Shown here in pieces: positions 1 through 8,049 of a stretch of 54,204 nucleotides of DNA (its first letter is position 1; each line of letters begins with the position of its first letter). The notes beneath the pieces are model-generated. The model was not told the DNA's origin. It saw nothing but the letters and a program-made list of their open reading frames with translations, and did not search any database. The stretch is from Acidimicrobiaceae bacterium. Its GTDB lineage: Bacteria; Actinomycetota; Acidimicrobiia; Acidimicrobiales; Aldehydirespiratoraceae. Location: NCBI GenBank assembly GCA_009835735.1, contig VXWX01000013.1, positions 1 through 54,204 of the forward strand, written 5' to 3'. The position numbers and the translations under genes are program-made.

Positions 1-987
1 AAGCTCCTCAACATGATGGACGACCCCCGCCACCAGCGCATCCGCCAACTCGTCACCAAGGGATTCACCCCGAAGCGGATCACTCGCCTGCGGGCCGATC
101 TGGAGGCCATCACAGGCAGCACCCTCGACTCGGTGGCGCCCGAGCCCGGCCGTCGGGGAAGCTGCGACCTGGTGACGGACGTGGCCGCCGAACTGCCGCT
201 GCAGGCCATCTGCCTGCTATTGGGCGCCCCCGGCGAGGATCGCCACGCGCTGTGCGAGTGGGTCGACATCACGTCGTCGGACTTCAGCGACGAGGTCCCG
301 TCGTCCGTGCGGGCGGAGGCCAGCGCCAGCCTGTTCCAGTACGGCCAGCGGCTGATCCGGGATCGCACCGCAGACCCCCAGGACGACCTGCTGTCGGTCG
401 TGATCCACGGGGAACTGCCCGACCAGGACCCTCCCCGCCTCGACGAGACCGAAGTGGCCATGTTCTGGAGCCTGCTGTTCACCGCCGGTGCGGAGACCAC
501 CCGCAAGGCGATCGCCACCGGCATCTGGGAGCTCTCGAAGTCGCCCGAGCAGTTCGAGGCTCTCCGGGCCGACCGGTCCCTGATGCCGGCGGCTGTCGAG
601 GAGATCGTCCGCTGGACGACGCCGTCGGTCTACAAGCGCCGCACCGCCACCAGAGACACCGTCCTCGGAGGGCAGCAGATCCGCGCCGGCGACAAGGTTG
701 TGGTGTGGGAGATGTCGGCCAACCGGGACGAGGCGATCTTCGACGCACCGTTCGAGTTCCGCATCGACCGTGCCCCGAACAACCATGTCGGGTTCGGGCA
801 CGGGCCCCACTTCTGCCTGGGGGCCAACCTGGCCCGGCTCGAGGTTGACGTGATGCTCGACGCTGTCCTCGATCGCTGGCACCACATCGAGGCCACCGGC
901 GAGCCCACCTACACCCGCACCAACCGGCTGTCGGGGCTGCGGACCCTGCCCATAGCCTTCACCGACATCGCGCCACCGGCCGACTAG
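1..987 (+). CDS. Cytochrome P450, 5' end cut by the window
   Basis: Heme-thiolate monooxygenase that would hydroxylate a hydrophobic substrate with electrons from a ferredoxin or flavodoxin system. The frame is open from base 1 (it reads K-L-L-N-M-M-D-D-P), so the start lies upstream and roughly 80 N-terminal residues are missing. Visible motifs, numbered from base 1: the I-helix AGAETT near residue 162 (Glu where many P450s have Asp), the K-helix ExxR in EEIVR, and the heme loop FGHGPHFCLG with the cysteine ligand at about C272. The C-helix stretch DDPRHQRIRQLVTKGFTP resembles the bacterial CYP124/125/142 type that acts on sterol or isoprenoid chains; this is a resemblance, not an assignment. 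The hydrolase, racemase and deacetylase genes follow closely on the same strand, so it probably belongs to a catabolic operon. Confidence 0.9.
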   Translation, partial: KLLNMMDDPRHQRIRQLVTKGFTPKRITRLRADLEAITGSTLDSVAPEPGRRGSCDLVTDVAAELPLQAICLLLGAPGEDRHALCEWVDITSSDFSDEVPSSVRAEASASLFQYGQRLIRDRTADPQDDLLSVVIHGELPDQDPPRLDETEVAMFWSLLFTAGAETTRKAIATGIWELSKSPEQFEALRADRSLMPAAVEEIVRWTTPSVYKRRTATRDTVLGGQQIRAGDKVVVWEMSANRDEAIFDAPFEFRIDRAPNNHVGFGHGPHFCLGANLARLEVDVMLDAVLDRWHHIEATGEPTYTRTNRLSGLRTLPIAFTDIAPPAD

Positions 988-997
988 ACAACAGCGG

Positions 998-1825
998 ATG
1001 AGCACAGCCCGCAACGGCCAGATCGAGATCGCCTACGAGACCTTCGGCACGGACGGGGATCCTGCGCTGATACTGCTCCACGGCCTTGGTTCGAGCATGC
1101 TCGTGTGGCCCGAGGAGATGTGCGCCGGATTCGTTGATCGCGGCTTCTTTGTGCTGCGAATGGATCACCGCGACTCGGGGCTGTCCACGGTGCTGCCCGA
1201 CGGTGCCCGCTACACCCTTCAAGACATGGCCGGCGATGCGGTCGCGGTACTCGACTCGGCCGGATGTGACAGGGCCATCGTCTGCGGCTACTCGCTCGGC
1301 GGAATGGTGGCGCAGGCCGCGGCCGCGGCCTGCGGCGAGCGGGTGGCCGGGCTGGTCTCCATCTCGTCGCACACCGGCGAGGCCGGGGTCGGTGATCCCA
1401 CGCCCGAGGCCCTGGCCGCGCTCACCGCTCCGCCTGCGGGGACTGTCGAAGCCCAGATCGAAGTCGACCTGGCCGGTTACCGGATCTGGTCCAGTCCCGA
1501 TTGGCGCAATGAGCGAGCCGAGCGGGAGTACCTGGAGCGCAGCTACCGGCGGGCGTGGCATCCCGGCGCGTCCCAGCGCCAGTTCAAGGCCGCGGCCCGC
1601 AGCGGCAGCCGGGCCGAGGCGCTGCGAAGCCTCGATCTTCCCACCGTGGTGATCCACGGAAGCGCCGATCCGCTGATCACCCCTGACGCAGGCCGCCGCA
1701 CCGCCGAGCTGGTGCCGGGTGCCGAGTACGTGGAGATAGAGGGAATGGGCCACGACCTGCCGCCCCAGGTGTGGGCTCCAATAATCAGCGCCGTCACCGC
1801 CCTGTCGGCCCGTATCGCTTGGTAG
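998..1825 (+). CDS. Alpha/beta-hydrolase fold esterase
   Basis: A 275-residue alpha/beta hydrolase without a signal peptide, so cytoplasmic. Features in order: the oxyanion-hole HG motif in LLHGLGSS (about residues 27-34), the nucleophile elbow GYSLGG with Ser99, an acid-loop HGSADPLIT and a C-terminal GMGHDLP that carries the catalytic His. Length and motifs fit the broad group that includes aclacinomycin methylesterase RdmC-like and 3-oxoadipate enol-lactonase-like hydrolases. It starts 10 bases after the P450 and ends 22 bases before the racemase gene, which suggests co-transcription and a role in hydrolysing an ester or lactone made in the same pathway. The substrate cannot be read from the sequence. 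Confidence 0.85.
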   Translation: MSTARNGQIEIAYETFGTDGDPALILLHGLGSSMLVWPEEMCAGFVDRGFFVLRMDHRDSGLSTVLPDGARYTLQDMAGDAVAVLDSAGCDRAIVCGYSLGGMVAQAAAAACGERVAGLVSISSHTGEAGVGDPTPEALAALTAPPAGTVEAQIEVDLAGYRIWSSPDWRNERAEREYLERSYRRAWHPGASQRQFKAAARSGSRAEALRSLDLPTVVIHGSADPLITPDAGRRTAELVPGAEYVEIEGMGHDLPPQVWAPIISAVTALSARIAW

Positions 1826-1847
1826 GCAACCGAGGAAGGAGACACCT

Positions 1848-2990
1848 ATGGGGCCGTTGACAGGAATCCGGGTGATCGAGATCGCCGGCATCGGGCCGGG
1901 CCCGTTCTGCGCCATGATGCTGGCCGACATGGGTGCCGATGTCGTTCGGGTCGATCGGGCCTCCGCGGTGCGCGGCGGTGATCCCGATCACCCGCCGCGG
2001 GACCTTCTCAACCGGGGCAGGCGTTCAGTCGGCATCGACCTCAAGTCTTCCGAGGGTGTCGAGACCGTGCTGTCGCTGGTGGAGGGCGCCGACGGGCTGC
2101 TGGAGGGGTTCCGGCCCGGCGTGGCTGAGCGGCTCGGGATCGGGCCGGAAGACTGCCTGGCCCGCAACCGGAGCCTGGTCTACGGCCGGATGACCGGGTG
2201 GGGCCAGGACGGCCCCTACGCCGCGGCTGCCGGCCATGACCTGAACTACATCGCGCTGGCCGGCGCGCTGCACGGCATCGGCCGGCAGGGTGAGGCCCCG
2301 GTGCCACCCCTGAACCTGGTGGGCGACTTCGGGGGCGGCGGCATGTACCTCGCCTACGGGATGGTGTGCGCGATGCTCGAAGCGCGGACCTCGGGCCGGG
2401 GCCAGGTAGTGGATGCGGCCATGGTGGACGGGGCCGCCTCGCTGATGACCGCATTCTTCGGCATGGCCGGCTCGGGCTTCTGGAGTGACGAGCGGGGCAC
2501 CAACATGCTCGACACCGGCGCCCACTTCTACAACGTGTACGAGACCGCCGACGGCCGCTACATCTCGCTGGGACCCATCGAGCCCCAGTTCTACGCGGAA
2601 CTGCGGGAGCGGCTCGGACTGCACGGTCCGGAGTGGGACCCGCAGATGGACCGGTCCGGCTGGCCCGAACTCAAGGAGAAGCTCGCGGCCGTGATCGCAC
2701 AGCGCACCCGCGACGAGTGGTGTGAACTGCTCGAGGGCACCGACACCTGCTTCGCGCCCGTGCTGTCGCTGGCGGAGGCCCCCGAGCATGCCCACAACCG
2801 CGAGAGGGAGACCTTCGCCGAGGTGGCCGGAATCGTCCAGCCCGGCCCGGCGCCGCGCTTCAGCCGGACCCCGGGGGCGATCCGCCGCCCGCCGCCCCAC
2901 GCCGGCCAGCACACCGACGAGATCCTGGCCGAGCTGGGGCTCGACGCGGCAGCGATAGCGGAGCGCCGGGAGTCTGGGGCCGTCGCCTGA
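1848..2990 (+). CDS. Alpha-methylacyl-CoA racemase (family III CoA-transferase fold)
   Basis: A 380-residue CaiB/BaiF-fold protein. The catalytic set of mycobacterial alpha-methylacyl-CoA racemase MCR (His126, Asp156, Glu241) aligns with His130 in AAGHDLNYI, Asp160 in LVGDFGGG and Glu245 in GPIEPQF, with identical spacing. This favours racemase over CoA transferase. Such an enzyme converts (2R)- to (2S)-methylacyl-CoA so that branched side chains of sterols or isoprenoids can enter beta-oxidation, which matches the CYP124/125/142-like P450 three genes upstream. GAAGGAG lies about 8 bases before the ATG. The stop overlaps the next start (TGATG), indicating translational coupling. Confidence 0.9.
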   Translation: MGPLTGIRVIEIAGIGPGPFCAMMLADMGADVVRVDRASAVRGGDPDHPPRDLLNRGRRSVGIDLKSSEGVETVLSLVEGADGLLEGFRPGVAERLGIGPEDCLARNRSLVYGRMTGWGQDGPYAAAAGHDLNYIALAGALHGIGRQGEAPVPPLNLVGDFGGGGMYLAYGMVCAMLEARTSGRGQVVDAAMVDGAASLMTAFFGMAGSGFWSDERGTNMLDTGAHFYNVYETADGRYISLGPIEPQFYAELRERLGLHGPEWDPQMDRSGWPELKEKLAAVIAQRTRDEWCELLEGTDTCFAPVLSLAEAPEHAHNRERETFAEVAGIVQPGPAPRFSRTPGAIRRPPPHAGQHTDEILAELGLDAAAIAERRESGAVA

Positions 2991-3832
2991 TGGCGACCGC
3001 CGTCTTCTTCCACGCCCATCCCGACGACGAGGCCCTCTCCACCGGCGGGACGATGTGGCTGGCCTCGGATGCCGGCCATCGCGTGGTGCTGGTGTGCGCC
3101 ACCGACGGCTCGCGGGGCGAGACGCCCGGACTCGACGACGGCCAGGAACTCGAGGCAGAGCATCTGGCCGAGATGAGGGAGGCGGAGCTGCGGACCGCGG
3201 CCGAGTTGCTTGGCGTGCACCGGGTCGTGATGCTCGGCTACCGGGACTCGGGCATGGCTGGGGACCCCGCCAACGAGGACCCTGAGTGCTTTTGGCAGGC
3301 AGACGACCTCGAGGCGGCTGAGCGGTTGGCCGCGGTCCTGAGCGACGAGCAGGCCGATCTGCTCACCTGCTACGACGCCAACGGCACTTACGGGCACCCG
3401 GACCACATCAAGGTTCACCGCGTCGGGGTGCGGGCCGCGGAGCTGGCCGGCGTCGGCGTCGTGTACGAGGCCACGCTGCACCGCGATCACTTCCGCTCCT
3501 CGATGAAGGAGTTGATGCGCATGGCTGCCGAAGCGGGCCTGGATCCGATCCGGGAGCAGGACCAAGCCGAGTTCGAGGCCGAGCTCGACGAGGGGACCGT
3601 CGGTGTGGAGGGCTCCCGGATCACCCATCACATCGACGTGCGGGCTGCCCTGGACGCCAAGCGGGCCGCGATACGGGCCCACGTCTCACAGATCCCGGCC
3701 GACTCGTTCTTCGTGGCCCTGCCCGACGAGGCCTTCGCGCTGGCCTTGGGCACCGAGTGGTTCATCCGCCGCGGCGCGGCTGCCGGCGATGCAACGTCGA
3801 CGGATCTCTTCGCTGCGCTCGATTCGGAATGA
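2990..3832 (+). CDS. PIG-L / LmbE family zinc deacetylase
   Basis: A 280-residue zinc-dependent N-deacetylase. The family signature AHPDDEALSTGG is at residues 9-20, supplying His10 and Asp13 as metal ligands with the neighbouring Asp12 as likely base; a second histidine cluster, GHPDH, is near residue 138. In actinobacteria this family includes MshB (mycothiol biosynthesis) and Mca (mycothiol S-conjugate amidase). The length is near both (about 290-300), but motifs alone do not choose between them. Its place at the end of a catabolic operon suggests removal of an N-acyl group or processing of a mycothiol conjugate of a reactive intermediate; that is inference. The start overlaps the previous stop by one base, and the stop overlaps the next start by four (ATGA). 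Confidence 0.85.
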   Translation: MATAVFFHAHPDDEALSTGGTMWLASDAGHRVVLVCATDGSRGETPGLDDGQELEAEHLAEMREAELRTAAELLGVHRVVMLGYRDSGMAGDPANEDPECFWQADDLEAAERLAAVLSDEQADLLTCYDANGTYGHPDHIKVHRVGVRAAELAGVGVVYEATLHRDHFRSSMKELMRMAAEAGLDPIREQDQAEFEAELDEGTVGVEGSRITHHIDVRAALDAKRAAIRAHVSQIPADSFFVALPDEAFALALGTEWFIRRGAAAGDATSTDLFAALDSE

Positions 3833-4224
3833 GCACACCGAACCTGGTGGCGGCGTCGACTGTCGACGGCGTCCACGACTGGTTCTCGTGGGTGGTGATC
3901 TTCTCCAACGCACTGGCCGGGCTGTGGGCGTTCGCTGCGCACCGCCGCCCGACCCTGCGCTCCCGTGCTCTGTGGCTCACCACAGCCGCGGCGCAGGTCA
4001 CCGTCTTCGTGCAAGCCGGACTGGGATCATGGCTCATGGTCGTCCAGGATCGCGACGCTCCCGACCTCCACGCCCTCTACGGGTTCTCGGCGCTGGTCGC
4101 GGTCGGCATCGCCTACAGCTACCGGCAGCAGTTGCGCAGCCACTTGTACCTGCTCTACGGCTGCACGGGCCTGTTCCTGATGGGCCTCGGCATCCGGGCG
4201 GTGATCCTGGATTCGGTTGCATGA
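3829..4224 (+). CDS. Small four-helix membrane protein
   Basis: A 131-residue protein with four predicted transmembrane segments: about residues 15-35, 46-70, 77-94 and 103-125. The ATG at 3829 overlaps the stop of the PIG-L gene (ATGA). It is preferred to an in-frame start further upstream, because that would add residues encoded inside the deacetylase gene in another frame. I do not recognise a family. The context suggests co-expression with the catabolic operon; a small transporter-like or membrane-anchoring role is possible but unsupported. Confidence 0.7.
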   Translation: MSTPNLVAASTVDGVHDWFSWVVIFSNALAGLWAFAAHRRPTLRSRALWLTTAAAQVTVFVQAGLGSWLMVVQDRDAPDLHALYGFSALVAVGIAYSYRQQLRSHLYLLYGCTGLFLMGLGIRAVILDSVA

Positions 4225-4315
4225 GGCCGGCGGGAGCGGGGAGGCCGCGGCCATGCGCGTCCCGTCATGAGCGTCCGGGTACTGTCGGCCGCGGCGACAA
4301 AGGAGTCGTTCGACT

Positions 4316-6007
4316 ATGACTATGACCATGGCGGCGCCGGTCAGCGACATGGCTAGCGATGTGGCCGCGGAGCTCCTCTCGTCCCTAGGCCTGGCGGCGG
4401 TGGACGTTCGCTACGGACTGACCCAGGACGAGTTGTTCGCGGCTGCGGTCTCCGGCGACCGGGGTCGGGTGCGCCCCGGCGGTCCCGACGATGAGCACAA
4501 GGCCCATGCCACCGCGCTCGGCGACGACGGACCGCTGGTCTTCTACTCCGACCCCTCCTGCACCGGGCGGCCGGTGCACGACACGTTCTGCGTGGATCGG
4601 GCCTCGATCAGCGAGCAGGTGTGGTGGAAGGACGGCTTCGCGCCCTTCGACGCTGGCGCGTTCGACGCTCTGGTGGACCGGGTCGTCGCCCACCTCAATG
4701 AGCGCCGGGCCCGGCTGTACGTGACCGACGTCTACTGCGGCGCGGACCCCGACTTCGCCGAGCCCTGCCGGTTCGTCGGCGAATACGCCTCCCACGCCTA
4801 CTTCTGCAACATCATGCTTCCCGCTCACCTGGACGGAGCACCCGATCACCGAGACCACGGCTGGGTCCTGTTGAACGTGCCGTCCTTCCACTGCGACCCC
4901 GGGCGCGACGGCACCCGCTCGGGGCGGGCAGTGATCCTCGACATGGGGCGCCGCTTGGCCTTGGTGCTTGGTCGGGCCGACTACTGCGGGGTCAACAAGA
5001 AGACGATGTTCACGATCATGAACTTCGTGTCGCCGGGCAGGGGACAGCTGTCGATGCACTGCTCGGCCAACGTGGGGTCGGGTGGCGACGCCGCCATCCT
5101 GTTCGGCCTGTCGGGAACGGGCAAGACCACCTTGTCGGCCGACCCCGATCGTGATCTCATCGGTGACGACGAGCACATCTGGACCGGCTCCGGGATCGCC
5201 AACTACGAGGCCGGGTGCTACGCCAAGCTGATCGACCTCGACAAGCAGGCCGAGCCCGTGATCGCAGCCGCGCTGTCGATGAAGGGCACGCTCATCGAGA
5301 ACGTCCCCGCCGTCGACGGTCGCACCCTGGCCGTCACCCACCCGCAGGATCTGGACTTGCGGGACCGGTCCATCACCGAGAACACCCGCTTCGCCTACCC
5401 GCTGGAGTGCAACCCGCACGTGGCCCCGGGCCATCGCGGCCCTCATCCGACGACGATCGTGCTGCTGACCGCGGACGCCTTCGGTGTGCTGCCGCCCGTG
5501 GCGATCCTGGACCCCGACGACGTGATGTACCACTTCGTCACCGGTTTCACCGCCAAGCTTGCCGGTACCGAGGTGGGTGTCACCGAACCGGCCGCAACCT
5601 TCTCGCCCTGCTTCGGTGCGCCGTTCATGTCCCGCAAGCCCGACGTGTACGCCCGCCTCTTGAAGCAGCGCATGCACGAGCACCGGGCCCGCTGTGTGCT
5701 GCTGAACACAGGCTGGTCGGGCGGCGCCTACGGCGCGGGCCGCCGCATGCCGCTACCGGTTACCCGCCGGCTGCTTGACGCCGCGCTAGCGGGGGAATTC
5801 GACGACGTGGCCACCCGTACCCATCCGATCCTGGGCCTGCGGATGCCGGTGACCTGTGACGGCATCGACGATGAGATCCTCGACCCCCGAGCCACTTGGG
5901 ACGATCCGGATGCCTACGACGTTGCGGCCGTGAGGCTCAGGGACCTGTTCCGCACCAACTTCAGCCGGCAGGGCTACGCCCAGATGGGGATCGCAGCCGC
6001 GATGTAG
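4316..6007 (+). CDS. pckA: Phosphoenolpyruvate carboxykinase (ATP)
   Basis: Cytosolic gluconeogenic enzyme: oxaloacetate + ATP to phosphoenolpyruvate + ADP + CO2. The 563-residue length is close to the E. coli enzyme (540). ATP-type hallmarks are the kinase-1a P-loop GLSGTGKTTLS (Lys270), the following kinase-2 region GDDEHIW, and the long conserved block GFTAKLAGTEVGVTEPAATF with the F-S-P-C-F-G-A-P-F run after it. The ATG at 4316 has AAAGGAG about 7 bases upstream; further in-frame ATGs at 4322 and 4328 are possible starts. The gene stands alone, with a 91-base leader containing a TACTGT that could be a -10 element. Actinobacteria commonly use the unrelated-in-sequence GTP form (PckG), so the ATP form is worth noting. 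Confidence 0.95.
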   Translation: MTMTMAAPVSDMASDVAAELLSSLGLAAVDVRYGLTQDELFAAAVSGDRGRVRPGGPDDEHKAHATALGDDGPLVFYSDPSCTGRPVHDTFCVDRASISEQVWWKDGFAPFDAGAFDALVDRVVAHLNERRARLYVTDVYCGADPDFAEPCRFVGEYASHAYFCNIMLPAHLDGAPDHRDHGWVLLNVPSFHCDPGRDGTRSGRAVILDMGRRLALVLGRADYCGVNKKTMFTIMNFVSPGRGQLSMHCSANVGSGGDAAILFGLSGTGKTTLSADPDRDLIGDDEHIWTGSGIANYEAGCYAKLIDLDKQAEPVIAAALSMKGTLIENVPAVDGRTLAVTHPQDLDLRDRSITENTRFAYPLECNPHVAPGHRGPHPTTIVLLTADAFGVLPPVAILDPDDVMYHFVTGFTAKLAGTEVGVTEPAATFSPCFGAPFMSRKPDVYARLLKQRMHEHRARCVLLNTGWSGGAYGAGRRMPLPVTRRLLDAALAGEFDDVATRTHPILGLRMPVTCDGIDDEILDPRATWDDPDAYDVAAVRLRDLFRTNFSRQGYAQMGIAAAM

Positions 6008-6027
6008 CGGCCGGCTAGCCCCGCGAT

Positions 6028-6315
6028 CTAGAGCTCGGGCGTGCCCATGTCGACCTCCGAGCCGATACGCAGCCGGGTGGCTCGCCCATCGTCGTCAAGG
6101 TCGAACTGCACTCGCTGACCCTGGCGCAGCATGCGGAACAACGAGCCCTCGAGGGCGTTGTCGGCGAGGTCGATGTCGGTGAGGTCAGCTTCGTTGACGA
6201 GCACCCCGTCGCCGGTCACGGGGTCGTAGCTCTTGATGACACCCTGCACGGAGCCGCATCGTAGCGGCGCGCGGTCGGCGTCGACTTCGACACTCGCGCC
6301 GAGACGCTTTGACAC
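6028..6315 (-). CDS. Divergent cold-shock-domain-like protein
   Basis: A 95-residue cytosolic protein. Residues 22-80 resemble an S1/cold-shock fold: G-x-IKSYDPVTGDGVLV, then LEGSLFRMLRQGQRVQFDL, matching the CSD pattern G-x-(I/V)-K-x-(F/Y)-x-x-x-x-G-x-G-(F/V)-I followed by GQ-x-V-x-F. The aromatic RNP1 residues (FGFI) of true CspA are not conserved, so nucleic-acid binding is uncertain. The start is GTG on the minus strand at 6315, 20 bases from the divergent FakA start. It converges with pckA, ending 20 bases from its stop, with no clear terminator between. RNA chaperone or regulator is inference. Confidence 0.65.
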   Translation of the reverse strand: MSKRLGASVEVDADRAPLRCGSVQGVIKSYDPVTGDGVLVNEADLTDIDLADNALEGSLFRMLRQGQRVQFDLDDDGRATRLRIGSEVDMGTPEL

Positions 6316-6322
6316 GGTTCAG

Positions 6323-6328
6323 TATCAT
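6323..6328 (+). promoter_or_regulatory. Candidate -10 (TATCAT) for a leaderless fakA transcript
   Basis: TATCAT fits the actinobacterial TANNNT -10 pattern and ends 7 bases before the ATG at 6336. That places the expected transcription start at or next to the A of the ATG, and no ribosome binding site is visible. Both facts suit a leaderless mRNA. No convincing -35 lies 16-18 bases upstream. Confidence 0.35.
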
Positions 6329-6335
6329 CGGTGCC

Positions 6336-8021
6336 ATGGCACCGATCGTTCTCGACGCGGTCACGCTGCGCCGCGTGATCGTCGGCTTCCACGGAGGACT
6401 CGCCGACCACCGCCAGGTAATCGACAACCTCAACGTCTATCCGGTTCCGGATGGGGACACCGGGACCAACATGACGCTCACCATGAAGTCCGTCGTCGAG
6501 AGCCTCGACGGCGTCGCCGACGACCTTGAGCCTCTGTGCGCCGCACTCGCCCACGGGGCGCTCATGGGTGCCCGGGGCAACTCCGGAGTGATCCTCGCTC
6601 AGATCCTTCGAGGCGTGTCCGGCGTATTCCGCGACGCTGCGGCGGCCGGCTCCGTGCCCGACGCACCGGTAGTGGCCCAGGCACTGGCTGCCGCCAGCGA
6701 CGGCGCCTATTCGGCGGTGGCGCGGCCGGTGGAGGGCACCATCCTCACGGTCATCCGCGAGGCCTCGGAGTCGGCTCAGGCTGCCGCCGCGGCCGGAGGC
6801 GGCTTGACCGAGGTGTTCGACGCGGCCCGCGAGCGCGGCTACGACGCTCTTGAACGAACCCCCGAGATGCTGGCGGTGCTGGCCGAGGCTGGGGTGGTCG
6901 ATGCGGGCGGGGCCGGACTGCTGCTGCTGTTCGACGCCTGTCTGGCCGAGATCGACGGCCGGCCCATGCCTGAAGCCCCGGAACTCTCCGCGGCGCCGGC
7001 GCCGGCCGCGGTGGCCAGCGAGGCCCGGCCGGTGGAGGAGTCCTCGATAGCTGACCTGCGTTACGAAGTGATGTTCCTGCTGGACGCTCCCGACCCTTCT
7101 GTTGACGGCTTCAAGGCCGCGTGGCAGGAGATTGGGGACTCGATCGTGGTGGTGGGCGGGGACGGCATCTGGAACTGCCATATCCACACCGACGACATCG
7201 GCGCGGCCATCGAGGCCGGGATCGCGGTGGGTCGGCCCCACCGTATTCAGATCACCGACCTGCTCGACCAGGCGGCCGAGCACTCCGAGTCGTTCGAGGC
7301 GCCGGACCAGCTCCTGAGCCTCGACGACGCAAGCTCCGCGCCGGCTGTACAGATCACCGAGGCCGATCAATGCTCGGTGGTGGCGGTGGGAGCCGGTGCC
7401 GGTGTGGTCGAGATTCTCATGTCGATGGGGGCGAACCGCGTGGTGGCCGGCGGCCAGTCCATGAACCCTTCCACCGCGGAGTTGCTCGCTGCCGTCGACT
7501 CGCTTCCCACCGGCCATGTCGTGGTCCTGCCCAACAACAAGAACATCATCCCGGTGGCCGAGCAGGTTGACGGCGAGACCGAGCGCACGGTTTGCGTCGT
7601 GCCCACCCGCAGCGTGGTCGAGGGCATTGCCAGCCTGCTGGCCTTCTCTCCGGGGGCCACCGCTGCCCAGAACTCCGAGGCGATGGCCGACGCAGCCGAA
7701 TCCGTTACCCCCGGTGAGGTCACCCAAGCTGTCCGTGACGCGTCCAGTTCGGCCGGTCCCATCACAACAGGGGACTGGCTGGGTATCGGCCCCGACGGGA
7801 TCGCGGCGGTGGAGTCCGACGCAGCTGCGGCCGCGACCGCGCTGTTGAGCACCATCATCGACGACGACCACGAGCTGCTCACCGTCCTCACCGGCACGGA
7901 TGCCGACGCGGCGACCACCGAGGCCATCGTCGGCCATGTGGCCGAGCACCACCCCGACGTGGAGGTAGAGGTGACCGAAGGCGGCCAGCCGCTGTACCCG
8001 TACTACTTCGGCCTGGAATAG
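6336..8021 (+). CDS. fakA: Fatty acid kinase catalytic subunit FakA (DAK2/YloV family)
   Basis: A 561-residue two-domain protein. The N-terminal DhaL/DAK2 kinase domain carries the nucleotide and metal loop NVYPVPDGDTGTNM (about residues 33-46) and GARGNSGVILAQILRG (about residues 79-94). The C-terminal half is the FakA-type domain (VVVLPNNKNIIPVAEQV). With a FakB lipid-binding partner, which is not in this window, it phosphorylates exogenous fatty acids for membrane lipid synthesis. The yloV-recG order is widely conserved, as here. ATG 6336 is preferred to a TTG at 6309, because the homology begins just after the ATG and the TTG would overlap the divergent gene. Confidence 0.9.
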   Translation: MAPIVLDAVTLRRVIVGFHGGLADHRQVIDNLNVYPVPDGDTGTNMTLTMKSVVESLDGVADDLEPLCAALAHGALMGARGNSGVILAQILRGVSGVFRDAAAAGSVPDAPVVAQALAAASDGAYSAVARPVEGTILTVIREASESAQAAAAAGGGLTEVFDAARERGYDALERTPEMLAVLAEAGVVDAGGAGLLLLFDACLAEIDGRPMPEAPELSAAPAPAAVASEARPVEESSIADLRYEVMFLLDAPDPSVDGFKAAWQEIGDSIVVVGGDGIWNCHIHTDDIGAAIEAGIAVGRPHRIQITDLLDQAAEHSESFEAPDQLLSLDDASSAPAVQITEADQCSVVAVGAGAGVVEILMSMGANRVVAGGQSMNPSTAELLAAVDSLPTGHVVVLPNNKNIIPVAEQVDGETERTVCVVPTRSVVEGIASLLAFSPGATAAQNSEAMADAAESVTPGEVTQAVRDASSSAGPITTGDWLGIGPDGIAAVESDAAAAATALLSTIIDDDHELLTVLTGTDADAATTEAIVGHVAEHHPDVEVEVTEGGQPLYPYYFGLE

Positions 8022-8049
8022 CCGCCGGCGGGCCTGCACCACAACGCCG

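Noticed and set aside
6309-6314. TTGACA as a -35 box for fakA
   Set aside because: The only good -10 (TATCAT at 6323) is 8 bases away, far too close for a normal promoter.
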